A stretch of DNA of 6,276 nt, from positions 1 to 6,276 of the forward strand of contig JADHLS010000323.1 of the NCBI GenBank assembly GCA_016780605.1, given 5' to 3'. Below the pieces are notes generated by a model that saw nothing but the letters and a program-made list of their open reading frames with translations, was not told the DNA's origin and ran no database searches. Below are positions 1 through 6,276 of this stretch, one piece after another. This DNA is from Reyranella sp. (GTDB lineage Bacteria; Pseudomonadota; Alphaproteobacteria; Reyranellales; Reyranellaceae). Each line of letters starts with the position of its first letter. Within the stretch, counting starts at the first letter, position 1. Both the position numbers and the translations under genes were made by a program.

Positions 1-861
1 GCGCGAGCCGTTCCAGCCGGCGCCGATCACGATGCCGATCGAGGCGAGCTCGTCCTCGGCCTGGACGATGGCGTACTTGGCCTTGCCGTCCTTGTCGTGG
101 CGCAGCCGCTTGCAGTGCGACTGGAATGCCTCGGCGAGCGACGAGGAGGGCGTGATGGGGTACCATGCGCACACCGTGGCGCCGCCATAGACGGCGCCTA
201 GCGCCGCCGCGTTGTTGCCCTCGACGAAGATCTTCTTGCCGACATTGTTGGCGCGCCGGACCTTCAGCTTCACCAGGTCCTTGTCGAGATGCTGGGTTGC
301 CCAGTCGCGGCCGAGGTTCAGCGCCTTGACGTTGGAATCGAGCAGCTTCTCCTTGCCGCGGAACTGCTCGGAGAAGAGCTTCTTGATCTCCTCCGGATCG
401 ATATCGAGCAGGATCGAGAGCGCGCCGACATAGATGATGTTCTTGAACAGCTGGCGCTGCCGGGCGTCGGTATAGGTGGCGTTGGTGATGGCCGTCAGCG
501 GCACGCCGACGATGTTGATGTCCTCGCGGAAGGCGGACGACGGCATGGGCTTGGTGCTGTCGTAGAACAGGTAGCCGCCCGGGGCGAGCTCCTTCACGTC
601 CTCGTTCCAGGTTTGCGGGTTCATCGCCACCATCATATCGACGCCGCCGCGCCGACCCAGATAGCCCTTCTCGGTGACGCGGACCTCGTACCACGTGGGC
701 AGGCCCTGGATGTTCGACGGGAAGATGTTGCGCGGGCTGACCGGCACGCCCATGCGCAGGATCGATCGGGCGAACAGCTCGTTGGCGGAGGCCGACCCCG
801 ATCCGTTGACGTTCGCGAACTTGACGACGAAGTCGTTAACGGCGGCTATTGCTTGCGGCAT
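1..861 (-). CDS. korA: 2-oxoacid:acceptor oxidoreductase, fused gamma-alpha subunit (KorA type), 5' part, runs off the left edge
   Basis: This is the first 287 residues of a CoA-dependent 2-oxoacid oxidoreductase subunit; full proteins of this fused type are about 600 residues. The frame is open from ATG 861 to base 1 with no stop, so it is partial. Residues about 10-190 form the gamma domain, beginning FVVKFANVNGSGSASAN with its glycine-rich segment. Residues about 211-287 begin the alpha, pyrimidine-binding domain: it has the family hallmark YPITPSSSL at 234-242 and QAEDELASIG at 267-276. The family converts a 2-oxoacid and CoA to acyl-CoA and CO2 using thiamine diphosphate carried by the partner beta subunit (KorB, expected beyond base 1). 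It is cytoplasmic. The start overlaps the end of the upstream flavoprotein gene by 16 bases and has a GGAG (867-870, minus strand) five bases before ATG, so translational coupling is likely. The substrate is inferred, with 2-oxoglutarate most likely; pyruvate or another 2-oxoacid is not excluded. Confidence 0.9.
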   Translation of the reverse strand, partial: MPQAIAAVNDFVVKFANVNGSGSASANELFARSILRMGVPVSPRNIFPSNIQGLPTWYEVRVTEKGYLGRRGGVDMMVAMNPQTWNEDVKELAPGGYLFYDSTKPMPSSAFREDINIVGVPLTAITNATYTDARQRQLFKNIIYVGALSILLDIDPEEIKKLFSEQFRGKEKLLDSNVKALNLGRDWATQHLDKDLVKLKVRRANNVGKKIFVEGNNAAALGAVYGGATVCAWYPITPSSSLAEAFQSHCKRLRHDKDGKAKYAIVQAEDELASIGIVIGAGWNGSR

Positions 862-2729
862 GCGTGCTCCGCTTGAGTCATTTCCATGTAGTACTTGCGC
901 ATGTCCCACGCGCCGGTCGGACAGCGCTCGGCGCACAGCCCGCAATGAAGGCAGACATCCTCGTCCTTGACCATGACACGGCCGGTCTTGAGGTCGTTGC
1001 CGATGTAGAGGTCCTGCGTCGCGTTCAGCGCGGGCGCGCTGAGCCGCTGGCGGATGTCCTTCTCCTCACCGTTATCGGTGAAGGTGATGCAGTCCATCGG
1101 GCAGATGTCGACGCAGGCGTCGCACTCGATGCAGAGCGTGCCGGTGAACACCGTCTGCACGTCGCAGTTCAGGCAGCGCTGGGCCTCGTCGAAGGCGAGC
1201 TTGGGATCGAAGCCGAGCTCGACCTCGGCCATGATGTCCTTCAGCGCCTCGACCTTGGCGCGATGCGGCACCTTGAAGCGATGGTCGATGGTGGGCGCGT
1301 TGTCGTAGCTCCACTCGTGGATGCCCATCTTCTGGCTGACGATGTTGACGCCGGGCGCCGGGCGCTCCTCGACGTTCTCGCCGACCAGCATCTTGTGGAT
1401 GGAGATCGCCGCATCGTGGCCGTGCGCGGCCGCCCAGATGATGTTCTTGGGGCCGAAGGCCGCGTCGCCGCCGAAGAACACCTTTGGCTGCGTGCTTTGC
1501 AGGGTCGCCTCGTTGAGCCGCGGCAGGCCCCACTTGTCGAACTCGATGCCGGCGTCCTTCTCGATCCACGGGAAGGCGTTCTCCTGGCCGATCGCCACCA
1601 GCACGTCGTCGCATTCGAAATGCTGGTCGGGCTCGCCCGACGGGATCAGCGAGCGGCGGCCCTTGGCGTCGTATTCCGCCTTCACCTTCTCGAACAGCAC
1701 GCCGGTGATCTTGCCGTTGTTGTGGGTGACTTCCTTGGGCACCAGCATGTTCAGGATGGGGATGTCCTCGCCCATCGCGTCTTCCTTCTCCCAGGGAGAC
1801 GCCTTCATCTCGTCGAAGCCCGAGCGGACAATCACCTTGACGTCCTCGCCGCCGAGACGCCGCGCGGTGCGGCAGCAGTCCATGGCGGTGTTGCCGCCGC
1901 CCAGCACGATCACGCGCTTGCCGACCTTGGTGGTGTGGCCGAACGAGACCGACGACAGCCAGTCGATGCCGATATGGATGTTTTCCGCGGCTTCCTTGCG
2001 GCCGGGCACGTCGAGCTCGCGGCCGCGCGGCGCGCCGCAGCCGACGAAGATCGCATCGTAGCCTTCGCCCAGGATCTTCTTCATCGAGTCGACCTTCTGG
2101 TGGCGGAACTCGATGTTGCCGATGCCGGTGATGTAGCCGACCTCCTCGTCGATCACCGATTCGGGCAGGCGGAAGTGCGGGATCTGGGTGCGGATGAAGC
2201 CGCCGAGCTTGGGATCCTGGTCGTAGATCACGATCTCGTAGCCCAGGACAGCGAGATCGCGCGCCACCGTGAGGGATGCGGGGCCGCCGCCTACGCAGGC
2301 GATGCGCTTGCCGTTCTTCGCCGGCGCCTTGGGCATGCGCCCGCCGATATCCTCGTCCTTATAGTCGGCGGCGACGCGCTTCAGCCGGCAGATCGCGACC
2401 GGCTCCTTCTTGCCTTTGACCAGGGTCTCGTCCTCGACGCGGCTGCGCCGGCACGCGGGTTCGCAGGGTCTGTCGCAGGTCCGCCCCAGGATCCCCGGGA
2501 AGACGTTGGACTTCCAATTGATCATGTAGGCGTCGGAGTAACGCCCATGCGCGATCAGTCGGATGTACTCGGGGACCGGGGTATGCGCGGGACAGGCCCA
2601 CTGGCAGTCGACGACCTTGTGGAAGTAGTCAGGATTCTTGATGTCGGTCGGCTTCAACAGAAACTCCAGGCGCCGCAACAGCAGCCGGGTAAATGACAGT
2701 TTACACCATAGCCCAAAAGGGTCGCGCAT
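846..2729 (-). CDS. GltD-like FAD/NAD(P) iron-sulfur oxidoreductase with C-terminal 2[4Fe-4S] ferredoxin domain; probable NADP-reducing subunit of the Kor complex (KorC-like)
   Basis: The 627-residue protein has three parts. Residues about 36-125 are a GltD/dihydropyrimidine-dehydrogenase-type Fe-S domain with Cys 42, 46, 85, 89, 93 and the motif GRTCDRPCEPAC. Residues about 140-450 carry the FAD fold (CVGGGPASLTVA, 145-156), the NAD(P) fold (VIVLGGGNTAMD, 273-284), VAIGQ (378-382) and the second FAD motif FFGGDAAFGP (418-427). Residues about 510-610 are a bacterial-type ferredoxin with Cys 533/536/539/543 and 593/596/599/603, preceded by CLNC (519-522). It resembles the small subunit of glutamate synthase, but the adjacent overlapping korA argues for a different job: passing electrons from a 2-oxoacid oxidoreductase to NADP+. 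From memory, a 2-oxoglutarate:NADP+ oxidoreductase with such a flavoprotein subunit was described in the Azoarcus/Thauera group. No glutamate synthase large subunit is visible. The ATG at 2729 has no clear ribosome binding site; a start nearer CTG 2699 is possible. Family assignment is firm; the Kor partnership is inferred from context. Confidence 0.88.
   Translation of the reverse strand: MRDPFGLWCKLSFTRLLLRRLEFLLKPTDIKNPDYFHKVVDCQWACPAHTPVPEYIRLIAHGRYSDAYMINWKSNVFPGILGRTCDRPCEPACRRSRVEDETLVKGKKEPVAICRLKRVAADYKDEDIGGRMPKAPAKNGKRIACVGGGPASLTVARDLAVLGYEIVIYDQDPKLGGFIRTQIPHFRLPESVIDEEVGYITGIGNIEFRHQKVDSMKKILGEGYDAIFVGCGAPRGRELDVPGRKEAAENIHIGIDWLSSVSFGHTTKVGKRVIVLGGGNTAMDCCRTARRLGGEDVKVIVRSGFDEMKASPWEKEDAMGEDIPILNMLVPKEVTHNNGKITGVLFEKVKAEYDAKGRRSLIPSGEPDQHFECDDVLVAIGQENAFPWIEKDAGIEFDKWGLPRLNEATLQSTQPKVFFGGDAAFGPKNIIWAAAHGHDAAISIHKMLVGENVEERPAPGVNIVSQKMGIHEWSYDNAPTIDHRFKVPHRAKVEALKDIMAEVELGFDPKLAFDEAQRCLNCDVQTVFTGTLCIECDACVDICPMDCITFTDNGEEKDIRQRLSAPALNATQDLYIGNDLKTGRVMVKDEDVCLHCGLCAERCPTGAWDMRKYYMEMTQAEHACRKQ
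867..870 (-). promoter_or_regulatory. Ribosome binding site of korA, inside the upstream gene
   Basis: Read on the minus strand, GGAG stands five bases before the ATG at 861-859. It lies within the last codons of the flavoprotein gene, which ends at 846. This supports 861 as the korA start and translation coupled to the upstream gene. Confidence 0.6.
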
Positions 2730-2804
2730 TGGGGAGATTCGCGATGGTCACGTCAAGAACCCTGTGTGCTAACGGCTTGCATTGAAACAACAAAACCACA
2801 GATT

Positions 2805-2820
2805 TCGAATGGCCTTTCGA
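2805..2820. repeat. 16-bp near-perfect palindrome just after the AraC-family gene
   Basis: TCGAATGGCCTTTCGA reads the same on both strands except for one mismatched base pair (2810/2815). It begins one base beyond the stop codon of the regulator gene (2822-2824). On the minus strand it can fold as a 5-bp stem (TCGAA/TTCGA) followed by a T-rich stretch, so it could be a weak terminator. It could equally be a protein-binding dyad upstream of the Kor genes. The short stem with no uninterrupted T run makes a strong intrinsic terminator unlikely. Confidence 0.35.
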
Positions 2821-2821
2821 C

Positions 2822-3619
2822 TCATGGACGGTGTCGGAAATCGCTGGGCGAAGCGCCCGCGGCGCGTCGGAACATCGCGCTGAAGGCGCTAACGCTGTCG
2901 TAGCCCAGATCGAGAGCCACCTGCGTCACTGGAGCGCCATTTCCCAGCCGGCCCATCGCTTCCAGCACCCGCGCCTGCTGCCGCCAGGCGCCGAAGGAGA
3001 GTCCGGTCTCGCTCTGGAACCGCCGCGCCAACGTTCGTGCGCTGGCGTTCAGCGTCTTTGCCCACTCACCGAGGGTGCGCGGATCGCCAGGTGCATCCAG
3101 CAACGCCTGGCAAAGCGCGCGCAGCCTGGCATCGCTGGGCATGGGCAATTGCAGTGGCAGGGACTGCAGGCCATGCAGCTCGGCCAGGATCAGGGCAAAG
3201 ACATGGCCGGCCGGCCCGTCCTCGTCGTAATTCAGCGGCAGTTCCGTCGCGCGCACGATCAGCGCGCGCAGCAGTGGCGACACTGGCAGCACGCGGCAGA
3301 CCTGCGGCATGAACGCGGCCGCATCCTCGCGCAGATAGAGCGTGCGCATGGAGAGCTCGCTCAGCATCAGGATGCTGTGGCGCACGCCGGCCGGCATCCA
3401 CAGGGCGCGCTGCGGGGGAACCATCCACATGCCGGTGTCGGTCGACACGCGCATCGCTCCGGCGGTGGCGTAGATCAGCTGGGCGCGCTCATGGACGTGC
3501 GGCAGCACCACGAAGCCCGCGGCGAAATCCTTGGGCATCGCGGCAACGGCCCGAGGGACACGCTGATAGTCGAGCGGATCGGTGGAGCGGCTGGATGCCG
3601 ATTGTCTCTTTCGCGACAT
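2822..3619 (-). CDS. AraC-family transcriptional regulator with N-terminal cupin domain (NimR/YeaM-like architecture)
   Basis: The 265-residue protein has the classic two-part layout. Residues about 30-110 are a cupin-like effector domain with HVHERAQLIYATAGAMRV (41-58) and WMVPPQRALWMPAGVRHSI (65-83). Residues about 165-263 are the DNA-binding domain with two helix-turn-helix units: LGEWAKTLNASARTLARRF (183-201) and the more conserved second unit VTQVALDLGYDSVSAFSAMF (231-250), ending in the family-typical GASPSDFR. It is a cytoplasmic DNA-binding protein. It is divergent from an MFS transporter gene across 73 bases, the usual sign of local control; E. coli NimR, which has the same domain order, controls the adjacent transporter gene nimT. 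The effector is unknown. The ATG at 3619 has no obvious Shine-Dalgarno; Met28 is a possible alternative start but would leave a tight cupin N-terminus. Family certainty is high; the target is inferred. Confidence 0.93.
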   Translation of the reverse strand: MSRKRQSASSRSTDPLDYQRVPRAVAAMPKDFAAGFVVLPHVHERAQLIYATAGAMRVSTDTGMWMVPPQRALWMPAGVRHSILMLSELSMRTLYLREDAAAFMPQVCRVLPVSPLLRALIVRATELPLNYDEDGPAGHVFALILAELHGLQSLPLQLPMPSDARLRALCQALLDAPGDPRTLGEWAKTLNASARTLARRFQSETGLSFGAWRQQARVLEAMGRLGNGAPVTQVALDLGYDSVSAFSAMFRRAAGASPSDFRHRP

Positions 3620-3692
3620 AAGTTGGCAGTCTAGCGCAAGACAGACAGAACGGCCAACCGTAGTCTCGGGGGCAAATGGAGGAAGCGTAAGA
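3620..3692. promoter_or_regulatory. Divergent control region between the AraC-family regulator and the MFS transporter, with inverted repeat GTTGGC-N25-GCCAAC
   Basis: These 73 bases must hold the promoters of both divergent genes. GTTGGC at 3622-3627 and its reverse complement GCCAAC at 3653-3658 form an inverted repeat with arms 31 bases apart start to start, about three helical turns, a spacing suited to a dimeric or looping regulator. Each arm overlaps a TTGGC(A/C) that could act as a -35 element, one for each direction. The matching -10 boxes are poor: TAGACT for the leftward gene, and nothing convincing for the rightward one. The repeat is visible; its role as operator is inference. Confidence 0.4.
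3678..3683 (+). promoter_or_regulatory. Ribosome binding site that fixes the MFS transporter start
   Basis: GGAGGA lies nine bases before the ATG at 3693. It selects this start over an in-frame ATG at 3582, which would add 37 polar, non-transporter-like residues and overlap the divergent regulator gene. Confidence 0.8.
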
Positions 3693-4880
3693 ATGAGTCA
3701 CACCAGTCCGACGTCGATCCTGCTCAATATCGGCCATGCCATGGACCACTGGATCATCGTGGTCTTCGCCTACACCTGGGGCGTGATCGCGGGCGTCTGG
3801 GGCGTCGAATGGACCGAGCTCACGCCCTTCAACTACGGCGCGCTGTTCATGTTCGGCATGGGCTCGATCGTGAGCGGCCGGTTGGGTGACCATTGGGGTC
3901 GCTGGATCATGATGGTGATCTTCTTCGCCGGCATGGGCGTGTCCTCGCTGATCATCGCGCTCTGCAGCAACAAGTGGCAGATCGGCGTGGCGCTGACCCT
4001 GATGGGCGCCTTTGCCTCGATCTATCACCCCGTGGGCATCCCGATGCTGGTGCAGAAGGCCAAGAACTACGGCTTCACCATCGGCCTGAACGGCCTCGCC
4101 GGGAACATGGGCATTGCCATCGCCGCCGGCGTCTCGGTCTACATCGCCCAGCGCTTCGGCTGGCAGATGGCCTTTATCGTCCCCGGTATCATTTGCCTGG
4201 TCTGCGCCGTCGCCTTCGTGATCCTGGTGCCGCGCGAAGAGGAGGCGCCGGCCAAGCGCAAGCAGAAGATGATCGACCTGCCGCCGTCGGTGATGGCGCG
4301 CGTCTTCGCCATCATGACCTTCACCGCCGTTACCGGCAGTATCGTCTTCAACTTCACGACCAACGGTAACGGCGAGCTCTTGCGCGAGCGCGTGAAGGGC
4401 GCGGTGCAGGATCCGGCCGAGCTCGCGATGATGCTGTTCGTGATCTTTTCGCTCGCTTCGCTGGCGCAGCTGGTCGTTGGCAAGCTGATAGACCGCTATC
4501 CGCTGAAGAATATCTACATCCCCATCGTGCTCCTGCAGGTGCCGCTGTTCCTGATCGCCTCGCAGGTCCAGGACTGGGCGCTGTTCATAACCGCGATCGG
4601 CTTCATGCTGCTGGTGTTCGGCGCCATCCCGTTCACCGACGCAATGATCGTGAAGTACATCGATGACCGCATGAGGAGCCGCGTCACTGGAGCGCGACTG
4701 GCCATCGGCTTCGGCGTCAGCTCCGTCGTCGTCGCCCTGATCGGCCCGACCGTGAAGGCGGCAGGATTCCCGGTGCTGCTGATGGTCCTGGCGGGGGTGG
4801 CCTTCCTGGGCTTCTGTGCCATCTCGATGCTGCCTGGCGAGCGCGACATGAGCCAGGCGTCGCTGAAGCCTGCGGAGTAG
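3693..4880 (+). CDS. Major facilitator superfamily (MFS) transporter, 12 membrane segments, substrate unknown
   Basis: The 395-residue inner-membrane protein shows about 12 hydrophobic segments: roughly 8-36, 47-62, 71-91, 96-119, 128-152, 158-180, 202-222, 244-266, 273-291, 295-318, 331-355 and 358-380. A charged central loop at 181-195 (REEEAPAKRKQK) separates the two six-helix halves. The loop between segments 2 and 3 carries MFS motif A as SGRLGDHWGRW (61-71). NIGHAMDHW (12-20) in segment 1 and ASIYHPVGIP (108-117) in segment 4 resemble the fosmidomycin-resistance (Fsr)-like branch of drug and small-molecule exporters, but I would not name a substrate. An outward pump or proton-coupled uptake carrier are both possible. 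It is divergent from an AraC-family regulator, which probably controls it. The ATG at 3693 is chosen for its strong GGAGGA. No intrinsic terminator is seen after the stop. Confidence 0.9.
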   Translation: MSHTSPTSILLNIGHAMDHWIIVVFAYTWGVIAGVWGVEWTELTPFNYGALFMFGMGSIVSGRLGDHWGRWIMMVIFFAGMGVSSLIIALCSNKWQIGVALTLMGAFASIYHPVGIPMLVQKAKNYGFTIGLNGLAGNMGIAIAAGVSVYIAQRFGWQMAFIVPGIICLVCAVAFVILVPREEEAPAKRKQKMIDLPPSVMARVFAIMTFTAVTGSIVFNFTTNGNGELLRERVKGAVQDPAELAMMLFVIFSLASLAQLVVGKLIDRYPLKNIYIPIVLLQVPLFLIASQVQDWALFITAIGFMLLVFGAIPFTDAMIVKYIDDRMRSRVTGARLAIGFGVSSVVVALIGPTVKAAGFPVLLMVLAGVAFLGFCAISMLPGERDMSQASLKPAE

Positions 4881-4935
4881 CCGACCCGCTGCGACCAGAG
4901 AATCGTCGTGCCGAGAACGAAGGCATATTGGTAGG

Positions 4936-4951
4936 GTACGTCGCTGCGTAC
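4936..4951. repeat. Short dyad GTACG-N6-CGTAC upstream of the flavoprotein gene
   Basis: Two perfect 5-base arms (4936-4940 and 4947-4951) flank a 6-base spacer, ending 11 bases before the ATG at 4963. A CATATT at 4924-4929 is a possible -10 box, which would put the dyad at the transcription start, but no -35 is visible. It could be an operator or chance; dyads this short are common in GC-rich DNA. Confidence 0.2.
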
Positions 4952-4962
4952 ACAGTCTCGGT

Positions 4963-6261
4963 ATGGCGACAATGTCAGTTGAAGAGATCGACACGCTTGT
5001 CATCGGTGCGGGCCAGGCGGGCCTGGCCATGAGTGAGCATCTCAGTCGGGCGGGCGTGCCTCACATCGTCGTCGAGCGGCATCGGATCGCCGAGCGCTGG
5101 CGCTCGGAACGATGGGATTCGCTGGTCGCGAACGGCCCGGCCTGGCACGATCGCTTTCCGAGCCTTGCGTTTTCCGATGTCGACCGGAGCGTCGGTCCAG
5201 ACGATTTCCCCTCCAAGGAAACGGTGGCGGACTATTTCGTCGCCTTTGCCAAGAAGATCTCGGCCCCCGTCCGTTGCGGTGTCGACGTCTCGAAGGTCGA
5301 AAGAAGGATCGGTCGTCCCGGCTTCCGCGTCGAAACCTCCAGAGGCGTCATTGAGGCCAACAGCGTCGTCGCGGCAACTGGCTCCTTCCAGCGTCCCGTC
5401 GTTCCCCAGCTGGTTCCGCAGCAAGCCCCGATCGTGCAAATGCACTCCACGGGTTACCGCAATCCGGCGCAATTGCCCGAAGGCGCGATTCTCGTCGTGG
5501 GATCCGGGTCCTCAGGTACACAGATCGCGGAAGAACTGCTCGAGTCCGGACGTCGCGTCTACCTGTCGATCGGCCCGCACGACCGTCCGCCGCGAGCCTA
5601 TCGTGGCCGCGATTACTGCTGGTGGCTCGGCGTACTGGGCAAATGGGACGCCGTCGCTCGGGAGCCGGGCAGGGAACACGTGACGATCGCCGTGAGCGGT
5701 GTACGCGGCGGCCATACGATCGACTTCCGGCGTCTTGCCACGAAGGGAATGATCCTGGTCGGGCGCACGGAAGCCTATGCCGACGGCGCGATCAGCTTCG
5801 CGCCGGACCTCGTTCACAACCTCGACCAGGGTGACCTGTATCTCCGCTCCCTGCTGGACGAAGCCGACGCATACGCCCTGCGCAACGGTCTCGACCTCCC
5901 GGAAGAGCCGGAGGCAAGGGCCACCGGGCCGGACTCAGATTGCATAACCAATCCAATCTCGGCGCTCGATCTGGCGAAAGCGGGAATCAGCACCATCATC
6001 TGGGCGACGGGATTCGTTGCGGACTACCGTTGGATAGAGCTGGATGTTTTCAACGCGGACGGCAGGCCGAGACATCAGCGCGGCGTCTCGCCCGAGCCGG
6101 GCCTGTATTTCCTCGGCCTGCCCTGGCAGTCGCGTCGTGGCTCCTCGTTCATCTGGGGCGTCTGGCACGATGCCAAGCATCTGGCTGATCAAATCGCCAT
6201 CCAGCGCCAGTACGTCGACTATCATCTCGCCGCGCGTGGAAACCGGCCTCAGCTGCGGTAG
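4963..6261 (+). CDS. NAD(P)/FAD-dependent oxidoreductase, CzcO / flavin-monooxygenase-like
   Basis: The 432-residue soluble protein has two Rossmann dinucleotide sites: an N-terminal FAD motif VIGAGQAG (13-20) and a central NAD(P) motif VVGSGSSG (178-185). The linked ATG motifs VAATGSFQRP (136-145) and IWATGF (346-351) are also present. ERWRSERWDSLVANGP (44-59) fits the Pyr_redox_3/CzcO group, which includes class B flavin monooxygenases. The monooxygenase fingerprint (FxGxxxHxxxY) survives only as MHSTGY (160-165): His161 and Tyr165 are kept, the leading Phe and Gly are not. The segment PHDRPPRAYRGRDYCWWLG (205-223) and the C-terminal SSFIWGVWHDA (394-404) look like conserved subfamily blocks. 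The family uses NAD(P)H to reduce FAD, often to oxygenate a small molecule; the substrate here is unknown. It follows the transporter by 82 bases on the same strand. The ATG at 4963 lacks a good ribosome site; ATG 4972 (MSVEEID) is an equally plausible start. The family is secure, the reaction is not. Confidence 0.87.
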   Translation: MATMSVEEIDTLVIGAGQAGLAMSEHLSRAGVPHIVVERHRIAERWRSERWDSLVANGPAWHDRFPSLAFSDVDRSVGPDDFPSKETVADYFVAFAKKISAPVRCGVDVSKVERRIGRPGFRVETSRGVIEANSVVAATGSFQRPVVPQLVPQQAPIVQMHSTGYRNPAQLPEGAILVVGSGSSGTQIAEELLESGRRVYLSIGPHDRPPRAYRGRDYCWWLGVLGKWDAVAREPGREHVTIAVSGVRGGHTIDFRRLATKGMILVGRTEAYADGAISFAPDLVHNLDQGDLYLRSLLDEADAYALRNGLDLPEEPEARATGPDSDCITNPISALDLAKAGISTIIWATGFVADYRWIELDVFNADGRPRHQRGVSPEPGLYFLGLPWQSRRGSSFIWGVWHDAKHLADQIAIQRQYVDYHLAARGNRPQLR

Positions 6262-6276
6262 TCCGCGCACTTGTGC

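Noticed and set aside
289..876. A 195-codon plus-strand open frame in the left end
   Set aside because: It lies opposite the korA reading frame, which carries the YPITPSS hallmark and runs unbroken to the window edge.
849..2696. A 615-codon open frame on the plus strand covering almost the whole Kor flavoprotein gene
   Set aside because: It is the antisense shadow of a strongly GC3-biased gene. Its translation is a low-complexity mix rich in Ala, Val, Leu, Asp and Arg with no domain motifs, whereas the minus-strand frame holds clear FAD, NADP and ferredoxin motifs.
2831..3634. A 267-codon plus-strand open frame opposite the AraC-family gene
   Set aside because: His/Arg/Gln-rich shadow without motifs; the opposite strand has an unmistakable double helix-turn-helix domain.
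3582..3692. N-terminal extension of the MFS transporter from an upstream in-frame ATG
   Set aside because: The extra 37 residues are polar, overlap the start of the divergent regulator and have no ribosome site, whereas ATG 3693 follows a strong GGAGGA.
4881..4972. A protein-like minus-strand stretch (YQYAFVLGTTILWSQR) in the gap before the flavoprotein gene, possibly a gene remnant
   Set aside because: It is only about 30 codons long, continues straight into antisense of the transporter, has no ribosome site and matches no family I can name; chance is the simpler explanation.
3489..5030. A 513-codon minus-strand open frame across the MFS transporter
   Set aside because: Rich in His, Asp, Arg and Gln with no recognisable fold, and opposite a clear 12-helix transporter; another high-GC shadow.

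Overview
The window is GC-rich DNA with dense, strongly GC3-biased genes. The gene types and protein style suggest an alphaproteobacterium (Bradyrhizobium- or Reyranella-like). This placement is an inference from general familiarity, not from a marker gene. I see no RNA genes, CRISPR array, insertion sequence or phage gene.

Left part, minus strand (1-2729): two overlapping genes read leftward. The first (846-2729) encodes a 627-residue iron-sulfur flavoprotein. It combines a GltD-like FAD/NADPH module with a C-terminal 2[4Fe-4S] ferredoxin domain. The second (861 to beyond base 1) encodes the gamma-alpha fusion subunit of a 2-oxoacid:acceptor oxidoreductase (KorA type) and is cut by the window edge. 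The arrangement matches three-gene Kor modules in which KorA and KorB oxidise a 2-oxoacid, most likely 2-oxoglutarate, to the acyl-CoA. The flavoprotein then passes the electrons to NADP+. A korB gene is expected just left of the window.

Middle (2822-4880): an AraC-family regulator with an N-terminal cupin domain (minus strand) lies back to back with a 12-helix MFS transporter (plus strand). They share a 73-base intergenic region carrying a 6-bp inverted repeat whose arms lie three helical turns apart. This layout suggests a regulator controlling its neighbouring transporter. The substrate cannot be read from the sequence. The regulator is also co-directional with, and 92 bases upstream of, the Kor flavoprotein gene, but nothing shows that it controls it.

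Right part (4963-6261, plus strand): a 432-residue two-dinucleotide flavoprotein of the CzcO / flavin-monooxygenase-like group. It follows the transporter after an 82-base gap and may or may not be co-transcribed with it.

Taken together this looks like ordinary chromosomal metabolic and transport content. I found no convincing new system. The points most worth checking are the NADP-coupled Kor module, which is easily misannotated as glutamate synthase, the divergent regulator/transporter control region, and the unassigned flavoprotein.
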